In this document: piece after piece, positions 1 to 8,136 of the stretch
How the letters are laid out: each line of letters begins with the position of its first letter
Position numbering within the stretch: the stretch's first letter is position 1
Position numbers and translations under genes: made by a program
NCBI GenBank assembly: GCA_001595385.3
Contig: LVEI03000001.1
Span: forward strand, 1,889,501 to 1,953,500
Length of the DNA: 64,000 bases
Direction: 5' to 3'
Origin: Deltaproteobacteria bacterium GWC2_55_46
Lineage (GTDB): Bacteria > Desulfobacterota > GWC2-55-46
The notes under the pieces: model-generated
Seen by the model: the letters and a program-made list of their open reading frames with translations, nothing else
Databases searched by the model: none
Told to the model about the DNA's origin: nothing

Positions 1-1250
1 ATCCCGTTGGCGCGGAACTGCCCCTTTACCTTGCCCGCTTCGTCTATCCCGGTCTGCTCGAATGTGAATATCTCCTGCGTCGTGATGACGTCGCCTTCCA
101 TCCCGGTGATCTCCTGGAAGCTTACCACCTTCCTGCTCCCGTCGACGTGGCGCGAGACCTGTATGATGATGTTCAGGGCGGAGCTTATGTACCTCCTTAT
201 GGCCTCGATGGTGATGTTGAGGCCGTTCATCGCCACGAGTGTTTCAAGCCGGAGGAGGGCGTCCCTGGGGGAGTTTGCGTGGATGGTCGTGAGCGACCCG
301 TCATGGCCCGTGTTCATGGCCTGAAGCATGTCCAGGACCTCGCCGCCCCTGACCTCGCCTATGATGATCCGGTCCGGGCGCATCCTCAGGCTGTTCCTCA
401 CAAGGTCCCGCGGGGTTATCTCTCCTTTGCCCTCGATGTTCTGCGGCCTCATCTCGAGCCTGACGACGTGTTCCTGCTTGAGCTGAAGCTCTGCGGAGTC
501 CTCGATGGTGATGACCCTTTCATTGGCCGGGATGAAGCGCGAGAGGACGTTCAGGAGGGTCGTCTTGCCGCTTCCGGTGCCGCCTGATATGAGGATGTTG
601 AGGCGCGCCCGTACTATGCCCTTGAAAAGCTCGCCTATCTCGGGCGTAAGCGTCCTGAGGCCGATAAGGTCATCCAGCTCGAGCGGTTCCACCGCGAAAC
701 GCCTGACCGAAAGGCTCGGCCCATCAATGGATACCGGGGGTATTATGGCGTTGACCCTTGAGCCGTCCGGGAGCCTCGCGTCTACCATAGGGCAGGACTC
801 GTCGATCCTCCGGCCCACGGCGAAGACTATCTTGTCTATTATCTTCCTTAAATGCGCGTCATCCTTGAACCTGGCCTCGGTCTTCTCCATCTTCCCGTAT
901 TTCTCGACGTATATGCTCTTATAGGTGTTGACAAGGATGTCTGATACAGTCGGGTCCTGAAGGAAAGGCTCCAGTGGGCCGAGGCCCAGCACCTCGTCCT
1001 GTATCTCCATGTAAAGCCGTTCCTTCTCATCGTAATTAAGCGGAAGGCTCCTCTCCTCCTGCAATATCCTCGCGACGAGCTTCCTGATCTCGTGCCTGAC
1101 GAACTCGCGGTCGAGGGAATCGAGCAGGGAGAGGTCGATCAAGTCCAGCAGCCTGTCATGTATCCTGGTCTTAAGCTCGTAATATTCGTTCGTATGTATG
1201 AGCTTCTTGTTCTCTTCCATGAGCAATGGTATCGTCTCGCGCTGGTTCAT
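1..1250 (-). CDS. cpaF: Tad pilus ATPase CpaF/TadA (C-terminus cut by window edge)
   Basis: This is the secretion ATPase that powers assembly of the Flp/Tad pilus at the inner membrane. I translated it by hand from an ATG at 1250; about 416 residues are visible and the gene runs off the left edge. A helical N-terminal domain is followed by a Walker [10 protein letters not shown] near residue 221, an acidic ITIEDSAEL stretch, a Walker B-type [11 protein letters not shown] near residue 295, and the SLTTIHANS motif of type II/IV secretion ATPases. It starts 22 bp after the cpaE stop, so it belongs to the same Tad operon. Confidence 0.95.
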   Translation of the reverse strand, partial: MNQRETIPLLMEENKKLIHTNEYYELKTRIHDRLLDLIDLSLLDSLDREFVRHEIRKLVARILQEERSLPLNYDEKERLYMEIQDEVLGLGPLEPFLQDPTVSDILVNTYKSIYVEKYGKMEKTEARFKDDAHLRKIIDKIVFAVGRRIDESCPMVDARLPDGSRVNAIIPPVSIDGPSLSVRRFAVEPLELDDLIGLRTLTPEIGELFKGIVRARLNILISGGTGSGKTTLLNVLSRFIPANERVITIEDSAELQLKQEHVVRLEMRPQNIEGKGEITPRDLVRNSLRMRPDRIIIGEVRGGEVLDMLQAMNTGHDGSLTTIHANSPRDALLRLETLVAMNGLNITIEAIRRYISSALNIIIQVSRHVDGSRKVVSFQEITGMEGDVITTQEIFTFEQTGIDEAGKVKGQFRANG

Positions 1251-1272
1251 CCCTGTCTGTTCCTTTCGGTCC

Positions 1273-2463
1273 TTATTTTATTCCTTTTTCGCCCTGGAAA
1301 AACGTTGAGACGAGGTCCCGGAACCCCCCGCGCCGCGTGGCTGAAGGGGCTTTCGCGGGATTTCCCGCGGACTGCGCCCGTCCGTCATTTTTGAGGAAGT
1401 CCGAGACAAGCTCCCTGAAGCTCCTGCTGATCTCCTTGCCGGGCCCGTCGGAGGATAGCGTCTTTCCCTGGTTGATGGCGGATATCGCCGTTTGATAATC
1501 GTTCGGTATGACCCAGGAGACCTTTTTCTGGACGCCTTCCTCCGCCTCTTTGATGGAGATGGCGGACTTTTTATGGAACCTGTTCACGACCAGCTTAAGC
1601 CGCTTCTGGTCGGGATATCCGAGATCGACGAACCCCTCCATGAGTTTTTTCATGTTGACGAGGCATGGGATGGTGAGCTCTGAGACCAAAAAGACGATGT
1701 CCGAGAGCTCGAGCATCTTTATGGCGCCGCTGTCAAAGGAATGGCCGCTGTCTATGACGATATAATCGAACTCGGAGCGCATGAGCGCGAGGAGCTTTTC
1801 CACGAATTCGGGGGTCGCTCTCCGCGCTCCGTTCAGGCTCCTCGGAGAGGAAAGTATCTGCACCCCTGAAGGATGGCGCGAGAGGATGCCGTTCAAGTAA
1901 GTCGAGTCCAGGCGCGAGAAGTTTTTTGCCGCGTCCCCCCAGTCAAAGGCCGGTGTCTTTTCGAGAAAGAGCGAGATTTCGCCAAAGGGGATCATGTCCA
2001 CGAGCGCGACCTTTTTAGGGCCCACGGCCTCTTTCAACGCGGCGGCAAGGTTTACGGCAACGGTGGTGGCGCCAACCCCTCCCTTGGTCCCAACGACGTC
2101 TATGACCTTCCCCTTTTTATTGAAGCCGCGGCCGTCCTCTTTCCCTTTCCTGTCAAGGAACCTCTGAAAGGCGTCCTTAAGTTCCTCTTTGTTGACAGGC
2201 TGGGATATGAACTCCTTGGCGCCGGCCCTCATGGCCTCTATCAGGATGTCGGATCTCATGCTCGGAGATGTCAGGAAGAACTCTCTGGCGGCCCCGAAGG
2301 CATGAGGGAACTCGATCTCTTCTTCGGTTATTTCGAGGACAAGAAGGTCGCAGGGGCTTCTGTGGGCCGCCTCGACGGTGCTGAAGTCCCTGAAAGAGGA
2401 GATGACCTCCTCGAAGTCCTCCCGTACTTTCCGGTTCTTTATGTCCAGTCTTATCAGGAACAT
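1273..2463 (-). CDS. cpaE: Tad pilus assembly protein CpaE/TadZ
   Basis: This MinD/ParA-like ATPase helps localise the Tad machine at the membrane or pole. Residues 1-105 form a receiver-like domain, but the phosphoacceptor position at the end of strand 3 is Glu44 (LLVLEIT) and the usual KP is QP at 88-89, so it looks like a non-phosphorylatable pseudo-receiver. Residues 120-370 are the ATPase, with a deviant Walker A KGGVGATT at 127-134 in which the second Lys/Ser is Ala, as is common in CpaE. The start at 2463 is preceded by GGAGG. It lies between tadG and cpaF. Confidence 0.93.
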   Translation of the reverse strand: MFLIRLDIKNRKVREDFEEVISSFRDFSTVEAAHRSPCDLLVLEITEEEIEFPHAFGAAREFFLTSPSMRSDILIEAMRAGAKEFISQPVNKEELKDAFQRFLDRKGKEDGRGFNKKGKVIDVVGTKGGVGATTVAVNLAAALKEAVGPKKVALVDMIPFGEISLFLEKTPAFDWGDAAKNFSRLDSTYLNGILSRHPSGVQILSSPRSLNGARRATPEFVEKLLALMRSEFDYIVIDSGHSFDSGAIKMLELSDIVFLVSELTIPCLVNMKKLMEGFVDLGYPDQKRLKLVVNRFHKKSAISIKEAEEGVQKKVSWVIPNDYQTAISAINQGKTLSSDGPGKEISRSFRELVSDFLKNDGRAQSAGNPAKAPSATRRGGFRDLVSTFFQGEKGIK

Positions 2464-2476
2464 TTTCCGGTCCTCC

Positions 2477-3739
2477 CTAATTCACCAGCACTGGTATCTC
2501 GGCAGGAATGCCGAAGTTCTCCCCGCCGGTTGAGCCTTTAGGCTCATGGACATCGCAGTCCGGCTTGAAGTAGATGGATTTTTTTCCGTATGGGACGGGG
2601 CTGCCGTCGTAGTTCTGAAGGTTGAAATGGTCTGCGAAGCTCTCCCAGCGCGCCTGTCCGTTGGTGTTGTCCCCGTTGGCCGGCTCGGACCAGTCGCCCA
2701 TCCTGACCGGGGCGTTCGTATAACCCGGGTCCTCGCCCGCGCCTGTTATCCATACCACGTTTACCGTGACCGACCCGACGAGCTTCGAGCAGGGGCCTAC
2801 GTTGTTGTCAGGGCATTCTACGACCGGCAGCGTTATCTCCCAGGGCGTGTCAGGGGCACCGTCCCCGTCGCTGTCGCCCGAGCCTTTCCAGCAATCCATC
2901 AGCTTGCTGAACGCGCTCTGTATCTCACCGCCGTTGGTGGCCATGTTCTGTCCGAGTTCAAGTGGTACAGAGTTGCCTCCGCCGCATATCTCGCCGCTCA
3001 CCTTTGGGGCGTTGGTGCCGCCAGCGCAGACGTTGCCTTCCTGGTTGAAGTCCGTCCAGCCGCCTGTTCCGCCGCTAAGGTTGTTGCCGCTGTTTATAAA
3101 CCTGCCTACGGAGCAGGAATATTCACCGTCTATCAGAAGGGTCTCCTTGCAAAGCGCTATAGGCTGGTCGACCTCCCATCTGTCGAGAGAGCCGGCAAAG
3201 CCGATGTACGCGGTCGCCTCGGCATAGACAGGGAAGCTGTCGTGGCCGAAAAGGCTCGCGAAAAAGGATGCAGCGGGGGTGTCCTCCCTCTTCGTCCTCA
3301 CCCTGACAGCGTTTATGAGGTCGGTGTTGGCGTCGAGCTCTTCGAAAGAGGCGTCGGACAAGGGTGCCTGCCCGGTCGAGGCGTTCGGTGTAAAGGTGCG
3401 GGTGGTAAAGCTCCAATGGCCCCTCTGGATATCCCCTTCGTTCCCGCCGCCCCAGTTGACCTCAACGGCGAGGTGCTCGCTGTTGTTAGACGTGGCCGCG
3501 TCGTAAGCGGTCTGGTTGGCGCCCGTGTTGATGCCGTCTTCGTTAAAAAGGAACCTGGCGCCGGCAAGCGCGCCGGAATCGGCCGCGTTCTGCAGCTCGT
3601 TTTTGACTACGTACAGGTGGCCGGTATCTATCGCCAGGGCCGCCAGGCCTATTAGGACTACAAGCAATATGGCGAAGATGACGGCTACCGCGCCGCGTTC
3701 TCCTGATAAGGCCCGTGTATGTCGTGGTTTGAGGCGCAT
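2477..3739 (-). CDS. tadG: TadG-like pilus assembly protein
   Basis: This 420-residue protein has the TadE/TadG N-terminal helix (GAVAVIFAILL, roughly residues 15-40) followed by the typical DTGHLYVVKNELQNAADSGALAGA segment. The large remainder is Gly/Asn/Asp-rich, predicted extracytoplasmic, and contains several Cys. Unlike Flp and TadE, the residue five places after the putative processing Gly is Ile rather than Glu. TadG proteins are minor envelope components of the Tad system. I see no clear von Willebrand A motif. It follows tadE by 5 bp. Confidence 0.85.
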   Translation of the reverse strand: MRLKPRHTRALSGERGAVAVIFAILLVVLIGLAALAIDTGHLYVVKNELQNAADSGALAGARFLFNEDGINTGANQTAYDAATSNNSEHLAVEVNWGGGNEGDIQRGHWSFTTRTFTPNASTGQAPLSDASFEELDANTDLINAVRVRTKREDTPAASFFASLFGHDSFPVYAEATAYIGFAGSLDRWEVDQPIALCKETLLIDGEYSCSVGRFINSGNNLSGGTGGWTDFNQEGNVCAGGTNAPKVSGEICGGGNSVPLELGQNMATNGGEIQSAFSKLMDCWKGSGDSDGDGAPDTPWEITLPVVECPDNNVGPCSKLVGSVTVNVVWITGAGEDPGYTNAPVRMGDWSEPANGDNTNGQARWESFADHFNLQNYDGSPVPYGKKSIYFKPDCDVHEPKGSTGGENFGIPAEIPVLVN

Positions 3740-3744
3740 GGCTT

Positions 3745-4173
3745 TTATTCCATTCTCATGATAGTCGTGGCACTTATGTTTAATGGCCCTGACAGGCTGG
3801 TTACTATCTCCGGCAGTATGAGGAAATCGTACTGATAGCTTACCGATACGGTAAGCGGGTTCCCGGCTTCAAAGCCTTCCCGCGCTATGCTGGTGGCGAC
3901 GTTTTGCTCGGGGCCGAAGGTCACGAGGTTGCTGGCTGTATAGGTATTTATAGCCGAGATGATCTCGGCGTCCTCTGACGCGGGGTCCCTTTCCCCCGAC
4001 TTGAAAAGAATGCCCAGCCTCGCCGCTTCGCGGCTCGCGTTGGTCAGGACCGCTTTGTTGTAGAGCATGGTGCTGAACTCTACTATCCCGAAGAGTATGA
4101 CCACGAGCAGAGGCAGCACTATGGCGAACTCTACGGCAGAAGCCCCGGCCTCATTTTCGCGTATCGTCTTCAC
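3745..4173 (-). CDS. tadE: TadE-like pseudopilin
   Basis: This 142-residue pseudopilin is predicted to be processed by the prepilin peptidase. The sequence ENEAGASAVEFAIVLPLL gives a cleavage site after Gly10, with Glu at +5 and a hydrophobic helix behind it, then the family-typical NASREAARLGIL. The start is GTG at 4173, overlapping the upstream gene's TGA as GTGA, which implies translational coupling. It acts in Tad pilus assembly at the cell envelope. Confidence 0.9.
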   Translation of the reverse strand: MKTIRENEAGASAVEFAIVLPLLVVILFGIVEFSTMLYNKAVLTNASREAARLGILFKSGERDPASEDAEIISAINTYTASNLVTFGPEQNVATSIAREGFEAGNPLTVSVSYQYDFLILPEIVTSLSGPLNISATTIMRME

Positions 4174-4445
4174 GGTTTACCTATGCTTAAGGAGTAAACA
4201 GGCTTCTCCGCCTTTTTCTCAAAGCTGTCCATGCGCTTTTCGACCGCGCCCCTGGCTGACCTTCCGTCAAGGCCGTAGACGGGGGCCAGCTCCTTTCCGG
4301 CCTGCGGGTCGAGTATCTGGTTTGCCTTTGCCGTCCTGAGAGAGTTGCCGTAGTCCGCCTGCAGGGCGCTTTTACCCGCGAAAGACGCGGAGGCCGAAAA
4401 AGTCAACGCCGATATCACCCCGGCAAGGATATATAGTCTTTTCAT
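4170..4445 (-). CDS. Small exported protein of the Tad locus
   Basis: This 91-residue protein has a clear signal peptide (MKRLYILAGVISALTFSASASFAG) and a short hydrophilic mature part. The segments YGNSLRTAKANQILDP and PVYGLDGRSARGAVEK resemble small outer-envelope proteins that I recall in other Tad loci, with a YGNS...NQI..P pattern; I cannot verify this by alignment. It sits between cpaC (15 bp gap) and tadE (GTGA overlap), so it is translated with pilus genes. Function unknown; a periplasmic or outer-membrane accessory factor is an inference. Confidence 0.8.
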   Translation of the reverse strand: MKRLYILAGVISALTFSASASFAGKSALQADYGNSLRTAKANQILDPQAGKELAPVYGLDGRSARGAVEKRMDSFEKKAEKPVYSLSIGKP

Positions 4446-4460
4446 GGTCGGTCCCTCCTG

Positions 4461-5888
4461 TTATTCATTCACCGTCACGATATGGCCGAAGTCCCCTGAA
4501 GCCCCGCCCTCTGCCGCCGACGGGTTGCCGGACTCCTTGCCGGCTTTACCTTCTGTAGCTCCCATCAGATAGAACTCTGAATCGCTCGGCTCTACGTATT
4601 TGTCCGTTGGGAGTGTCTGCTTTGCCGGGTCAAGCGGCTTTACAAGCCTTGGCGTTACGATGACCACAAGCTCGGTCTCGTTTTTCTGGAAAGAGCTGCT
4701 CCTGAAGAGCGCGCCGAGTACCGGTATGTCGCCCAGAAGGGGGAACTTCGAGACGACCTCCGTTACGTTGTCGCGAAGCAGGCCCGCTATGGCGAAGCTC
4801 TGGCCGTCGCCGAGCTCTATGACGGTCGCGACCCTTCTCGTGGTCACTGCCGGGATGACAAAGCCGCTGAAGGTTACCGCGTTGGTGAAGTCAAGCTCGG
4901 ATACCTCCGGGGCTATCTTCATGCTGATCTTCTTGTTGCTCAGCACCGTTGGCGTGAAGTTAAGCCCCACGCCGAATTCCTTGTACTGGATGGTCGTCCT
5001 GCCGAGCTCCTGGGGAACGGGGATGGGGAACTCGCCTCCGGCCAGGAAGTTGGCGCTCTGGCCGCTTAAGGTTATGAGCGTCGGCTCCGCCAGCACCTTT
5101 GCCAGGCCGTTCTGCTTAAGCGCGTCGAGGAGGACGGTCCAGAGCATGTCCCCGGTCGAGAACTGGAAGAGGGCGTTTATTGAATCAGAGATGACCGTAG
5201 AGTTTCCGACGATGCTGTCCTCAAGGCCGGTAAGGTTATTGAGCATCGAAAAGCCGATCTTGCCGTCGTTTTGCAGATAGTTGAAGTTGAAGCCCAGCCT
5301 CCTGGTGAGGCTCCGGGACATCTCCGCGACGCGCACTTCAAGCATGACCTGGTGCACCCCGCCTACCTCAAGGAGGTTTATGATCTTGCCTGGGGCGTAG
5401 GCCTCGGCGAGCGCGAGGACCTGGGTCATGTTTGCCGCGCTTGAGACGGTGCCGGAAATGGCGATGTTCTCGTGCGTCGAGGTGACCATGACCTCCTTTT
5501 CATCCGGGAGTATCTCGTGGAGCTTCTCCTTAAGGCGCGTCGTGTCGGGCGAGACCTCGATGTCGTAGACAGCCGGGCCTCTGTCGCCTTCCCATATTAT
5601 AAGGTTGGTCACGCCCGTGGTCTTGCCGGTCAGGTATATCTGCTGCGGCGAGAGGACGACCGCGTCGGCTATCTCCGGCACCGCGACCGATATCCTCTTT
5701 ACCGGCGCGCCGCTCCTCAGGATGAGGGATTTGCCGAGCGTCAGCTCGATCTTCTGCGGCGTTGAAGTCTCAGGCTCTCCGCCTGGAGGGGTCTCAGCCC
5801 AGGCCGCGCCTGAAAAGAGCAGGCATAGGATGAAAACGATGATGAAAGGAGCTTTCCTGTGGTCTCTGTGAAGATCGCTTAATGTCAT
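4461..5888 (-). CDS. cpaC: Tad pilus secretin CpaC/RcpA
   Basis: This outer-membrane secretin forms the Tad pilus channel. It is 475 residues long. A signal sequence (about 1-32) is followed by the pilus N-terminal domain (about 45-115, with SLILRSGAPVKRISVAVPEIADA), a BON-like domain (about 120-190), and the secretin domain (about 250-435). The last carries VPQELGRTTIQYKEFGVGLNFTP and a final LVVIVTPRLVKPL. The start ATG at 5888 is preceded by AAAAGGAGGAG. It lies directly after cpaB. Confidence 0.95.
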   Translation of the reverse strand: MTLSDLHRDHRKAPFIIVFILCLLFSGAAWAETPPGGEPETSTPQKIELTLGKSLILRSGAPVKRISVAVPEIADAVVLSPQQIYLTGKTTGVTNLIIWEGDRGPAVYDIEVSPDTTRLKEKLHEILPDEKEVMVTSTHENIAISGTVSSAANMTQVLALAEAYAPGKIINLLEVGGVHQVMLEVRVAEMSRSLTRRLGFNFNYLQNDGKIGFSMLNNLTGLEDSIVGNSTVISDSINALFQFSTGDMLWTVLLDALKQNGLAKVLAEPTLITLSGQSANFLAGGEFPIPVPQELGRTTIQYKEFGVGLNFTPTVLSNKKISMKIAPEVSELDFTNAVTFSGFVIPAVTTRRVATVIELGDGQSFAIAGLLRDNVTEVVSKFPLLGDIPVLGALFRSSSFQKNETELVVIVTPRLVKPLDPAKQTLPTDKYVEPSDSEFYLMGATEGKAGKESGNPSAAEGGASGDFGHIVTVNE

Positions 5889-5905
5889 CGCTACAGCTCC
5901 TCCTT

Positions 5906-6745
5906 TTATTTACTTACATTTACCCTGGTTAGTGTGCTGCCCTTTATCATCTCCACCGTCTGATAGTTGACCGTGACGACGCCGGGGGCGATTGCACGGG
6001 GCGGTTTTTTGTATTCGGCCTTTTTGTAAGAGGACAGAAGGGAGGTCTTATTGGCGCCATGGGTCAAGACCTCCTCCGAGTCATTGAAGTTGCGGAGCGC
6101 GAGCTGGATCTTTCCTTCAGTTGAGGCGAGCGCCAGTTTTTCGGCTTCATCTGGCGCTACCTCAAGGGTGATGACGTCGACCTGGATGGGCTTCTCCCCT
6201 TTTCTGCCTGAGCTCTCCATCTCGGTGCCTGCCGCCAGGACGAGCATGTTCTCAAGGACTATCTTGGTAACCGGGTCTGTACGCATGTCATTAAAAGTCG
6301 CTATTACGTCTACCCGGCTGCCCGGATGGATGAAGCCTGAGACGCCTATGACCTTATCGACCTTTACCGTCATCGCCCGTTTTTGAGGAGAGAGCACTGC
6401 GGCAACCCCCCCTGCCTTGGACCCGGCCGGGGCAAGCCTTGACTCGAATATAGGCTCGTTCGACCTTATGGGGGAGATGATGACCCTCCCTTCCAGCGTC
6501 TCGGCGTCCGTGAAATAGCCCAGAGGGAGGCTTTTCTTGAGGAACGGCACGGTCTTTATGTACTCCTTCTTGAGCGGCGTCCCCCATGACAGGTCCGTGA
6601 CCGCCACCGCGACCATCTCTGTAGGCTCCTGCGCCTTTTCATGTACAGCGGTCTTTGTTTGCAGGAGTTTATAGGCGAGCACGCTGGTAAAAAGGGCTAC
6701 ACCTATCCCCGCTCCAAGCAGAATCAACGGCTTCAGATTTTTCAT
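5906..6745 (-). CDS. cpaB: Tad pilus assembly protein CpaB/RcpC
   Basis: This is a periplasmic protein anchored by one N-terminal helix (about residues 5-25). A SAF domain follows (about 42-105: VAVTDLSWGTPLKKEYIKTVPF), then the RcpC/CpaB domain with FIHPGSRVDVIATFND and VITLEVAPDEAEKLALA. I chose ATG 6745 (MKNLKP, 279 residues) because GGGAGGAGC lies just upstream and the ATG overlaps the cpaA TGA. A start at 6769 would add eight residues without a better ribosome site. It is thought to stabilise the secretin. Confidence 0.92.
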   Translation of the reverse strand: MKNLKPLILLGAGIGVALFTSVLAYKLLQTKTAVHEKAQEPTEMVAVAVTDLSWGTPLKKEYIKTVPFLKKSLPLGYFTDAETLEGRVIISPIRSNEPIFESRLAPAGSKAGGVAAVLSPQKRAMTVKVDKVIGVSGFIHPGSRVDVIATFNDMRTDPVTKIVLENMLVLAAGTEMESSGRKGEKPIQVDVITLEVAPDEAEKLALASTEGKIQLALRNFNDSEEVLTHGANKTSLLSSYKKAEYKKPPRAIAPGVVTVNYQTVEMIKGSTLTRVNVSK

Positions 6746-7287
6746 CACGCTCCTCCCGATATTTTCCAACGAGTGAAAACCGATAATAATGTCCCGACAG
6801 CTATAGCGACCCCGTAACAGAAGCTGGAATCCTTTTCTTTGACCGGCGAGGGCATGAAGCGGAGACTCCCGGTCAGGAGAAGGTTTTTAAGCGCGACCCA
6901 GTACCGGCTGACGGTCCCGGCGAGAAGGCCGCGAAAGGCAAGAAGGGCTATTGAATAGGCCCCTCCCACAATGGCGGTAAACAGGAAGGCCATGAGCACC
7001 CCCTTCGGGCCCAGTAGAGCGCCCACGGCCCCGAGGAGCTTTACGTCCCCCGCCCCCATCCCCCCCATAAGAAAGGGAAGGGCGAGAAAGGAGAAGCCGA
7101 GCAGGATGCCTTCCAGGCTAAAAAGCAAGCCGTCGAGCCGGTATGTAATAGTGTTGTAGGCGATTGCGGACGCCATGGACGTATAAGTGAGATAGTTGGG
7201 TATTTTCCTGAAGCGGATATCATTCGCGGCGGCGAACAACAGTACCGCTGTCAGCAGGAAAACGGCGTTCATATCGGCCAGAACCAT
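6745..7287 (-). CDS. cpaA: Prepilin peptidase CpaA (A24 family)
   Basis: This inner-membrane aspartic protease removes leader peptides from Flp and TadE. At 180 residues it is the short form without the methyltransferase domain. The two catalytic aspartates are Asp23 (ANDIRFRKIPN) and Asp81 in the GxGD motif (GGMGAGDVKLLG). About six membrane helices are predicted. It lies between flp and cpaB, and its stop overlaps the chosen cpaB start. Confidence 0.93.
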   Translation of the reverse strand: MVLADMNAVFLLTAVLLFAAANDIRFRKIPNYLTYTSMASAIAYNTITYRLDGLLFSLEGILLGFSFLALPFLMGGMGAGDVKLLGAVGALLGPKGVLMAFLFTAIVGGAYSIALLAFRGLLAGTVSRYWVALKNLLLTGSLRFMPSPVKEKDSSFCYGVAIAVGTLLSVFTRWKISGGA

Positions 7288-7361
7288 CTTGCAGCCCCTT
7301 TTTATCGAATGACAGGTTACGGAAGAAGCGGGTTTACGTTTTTTTAATATTTTGTGCGGAC

Positions 7362-7398
7362 CGCGTTGCCCGCCTTTTAAAGGCCGGCGGGCAACGCG
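7362..7398 (-). terminator. Strong intercistronic stem-loop between flp and cpaA
   Basis: A perfect 13-bp inverted repeat (CGCGTTGCCCGCC at 7362-7374 and its complement at 7386-7398) encloses an 11-nt loop. On the flp (minus) strand no U-tract follows immediately, so it looks more like a partial terminator or mRNA 3'-end stabiliser. That would let flp be expressed above the assembly genes. On the plus strand, T7 follows about ten bases later. Confidence 0.6.
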
Positions 7399-7424
7399 TC
7401 ACCTGATTTTTTTGGCAGGGTCAG

Positions 7425-7607
7425 TTACTGGTTCGGCGCCTGGGTGATAGTGCTGCTGACCACGTCAAGCTTGTCATTGATCGCGATGCCTAACGCGGTG
7501 GCGCCTGCGATGATGACGACCCCGATGAGGGCTACCAGCAGGGCGTACTCTGCGGCTGTTGCTCCCTCCTCGTCTTTGAGGAACCTCATGATAGTTTTCA
7601 TGGACAT
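7425..7607 (-). CDS. flp: Flp family type IVb pilin
   Basis: This is the major pilin of the Tad system: 60 residues with a short leader. The Flp motif is GATAAEYALLVALIGVV, with cleavage predicted after Gly15 and Glu-Tyr at +5/+6 of the mature pilin. AGGAGG lies 3 bases before the ATG at 7607 and 9 bases before a second in-frame ATG at 7601; the latter spacing is better, so the pilin may begin at MKTIM. It is the first gene of the Tad operon and is followed by a strong stem-loop. Confidence 0.95.
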   Translation of the reverse strand: MSMKTIMRFLKDEEGATAAEYALLVALIGVVIIAGATALGIAINDKLDVVSSTITQAPNQ

Positions 7608-7663
7608 CTACCTCCTTTCGATTTATTTGATTTCGTTTTTAGTCTTTCGTCCTTGTTTGACTA

Positions 7664-7691
7664 ACTCTATATCCGGCCCTGATGAAGTCAA
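7664..7691 (-). promoter_or_regulatory. Candidate sigma70-type promoter for flp
   Basis: On the minus strand TTGACT (complement of 7686-7691) is followed after 16 bp by TAGAGT (complement of 7664-7669), about 57 bp before the flp start. The -35 is close to consensus and the -10 is moderate. It is in the right place to drive the Tad operon, but no other evidence supports it. Confidence 0.35.
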
Positions 7692-7717
7692 CCCCGCCGA
7701 AAGTAGGATTCTGAGAT

Positions 7718-7745
7718 TTGACAAACCGAAAGCCGCTGCTAAACT
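7718..7745 (+). promoter_or_regulatory. Candidate sigma70-type promoter for the LuxR-type gene
   Basis: TTGACA at 7718-7723 is followed after 16 bp by TAAACT at 7740-7745, about 60 bp upstream of the GTG start at 7808. The -35 is a full consensus match; the -10 matches four of six. It is divergent from the flp promoter candidate, so both would share one roughly 200-bp control region. Confidence 0.45.
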
Positions 7746-7807
7746 TATCCGCGTAGATAGGTTCATCTTTCCGTTAATCCAAATCCGGATATGTACAGAA
7801 GGCGGCC

Positions 7808-8047
7808 GTGTCGACAGCAGAGGACATACGCGAGAAGCTACTGATATTCGGACTCACTCCCAGGCAGCAGGAGGTCGCCATCCTTGCCATGCGCGGGCTT
7901 TCGAACCGTGAGATAGCGGGTAAGCTCTTTGTGACCGAGCAGACCGTAAAAGACCACCTGCACGATATCTTCAGAAAGGCCCGCGTCCACAGGCGGAGCG
8001 AATTTACCGCGAAGGTCCTCGAGACGTTCTTCCAGGCAACGATATAG
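7808..8047 (+). CDS. Solitary LuxR-type HTH regulator
   Basis: This 79-residue protein is almost entirely a LuxR/FixJ-type DNA-binding domain: LTPRQQEVAILAMRGLSNREIAGKLFVTEQTVKDHLHDIFRKARV, then a short tail. No receiver or ligand-binding domain is present, so it is a stand-alone GerE-like regulator. The start is a GTG behind AGAAGG. It is divergent from flp; control of the Tad locus is a reasonable inference. The base composition matches its neighbours. Confidence 0.85.
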   Translation: MSTAEDIREKLLIFGLTPRQQEVAILAMRGLSNREIAGKLFVTEQTVKDHLHDIFRKARVHRRSEFTAKVLETFFQATI

Positions 8048-8136
8048 TCCCGGCCAGCGCCCACGCCGCCCGTTCCGTTCTTCTCTTATACCTGTTCTAT
8101 ATTATTCAAAATACCGTGGATAGATGGCGGGAGCGC

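Noticed and set aside
2546-3655. Plus-strand frame of 369 codons opposite tadG
   Set aside because: tadG fits the operon and has the family N-terminus; the antisense frame has none.
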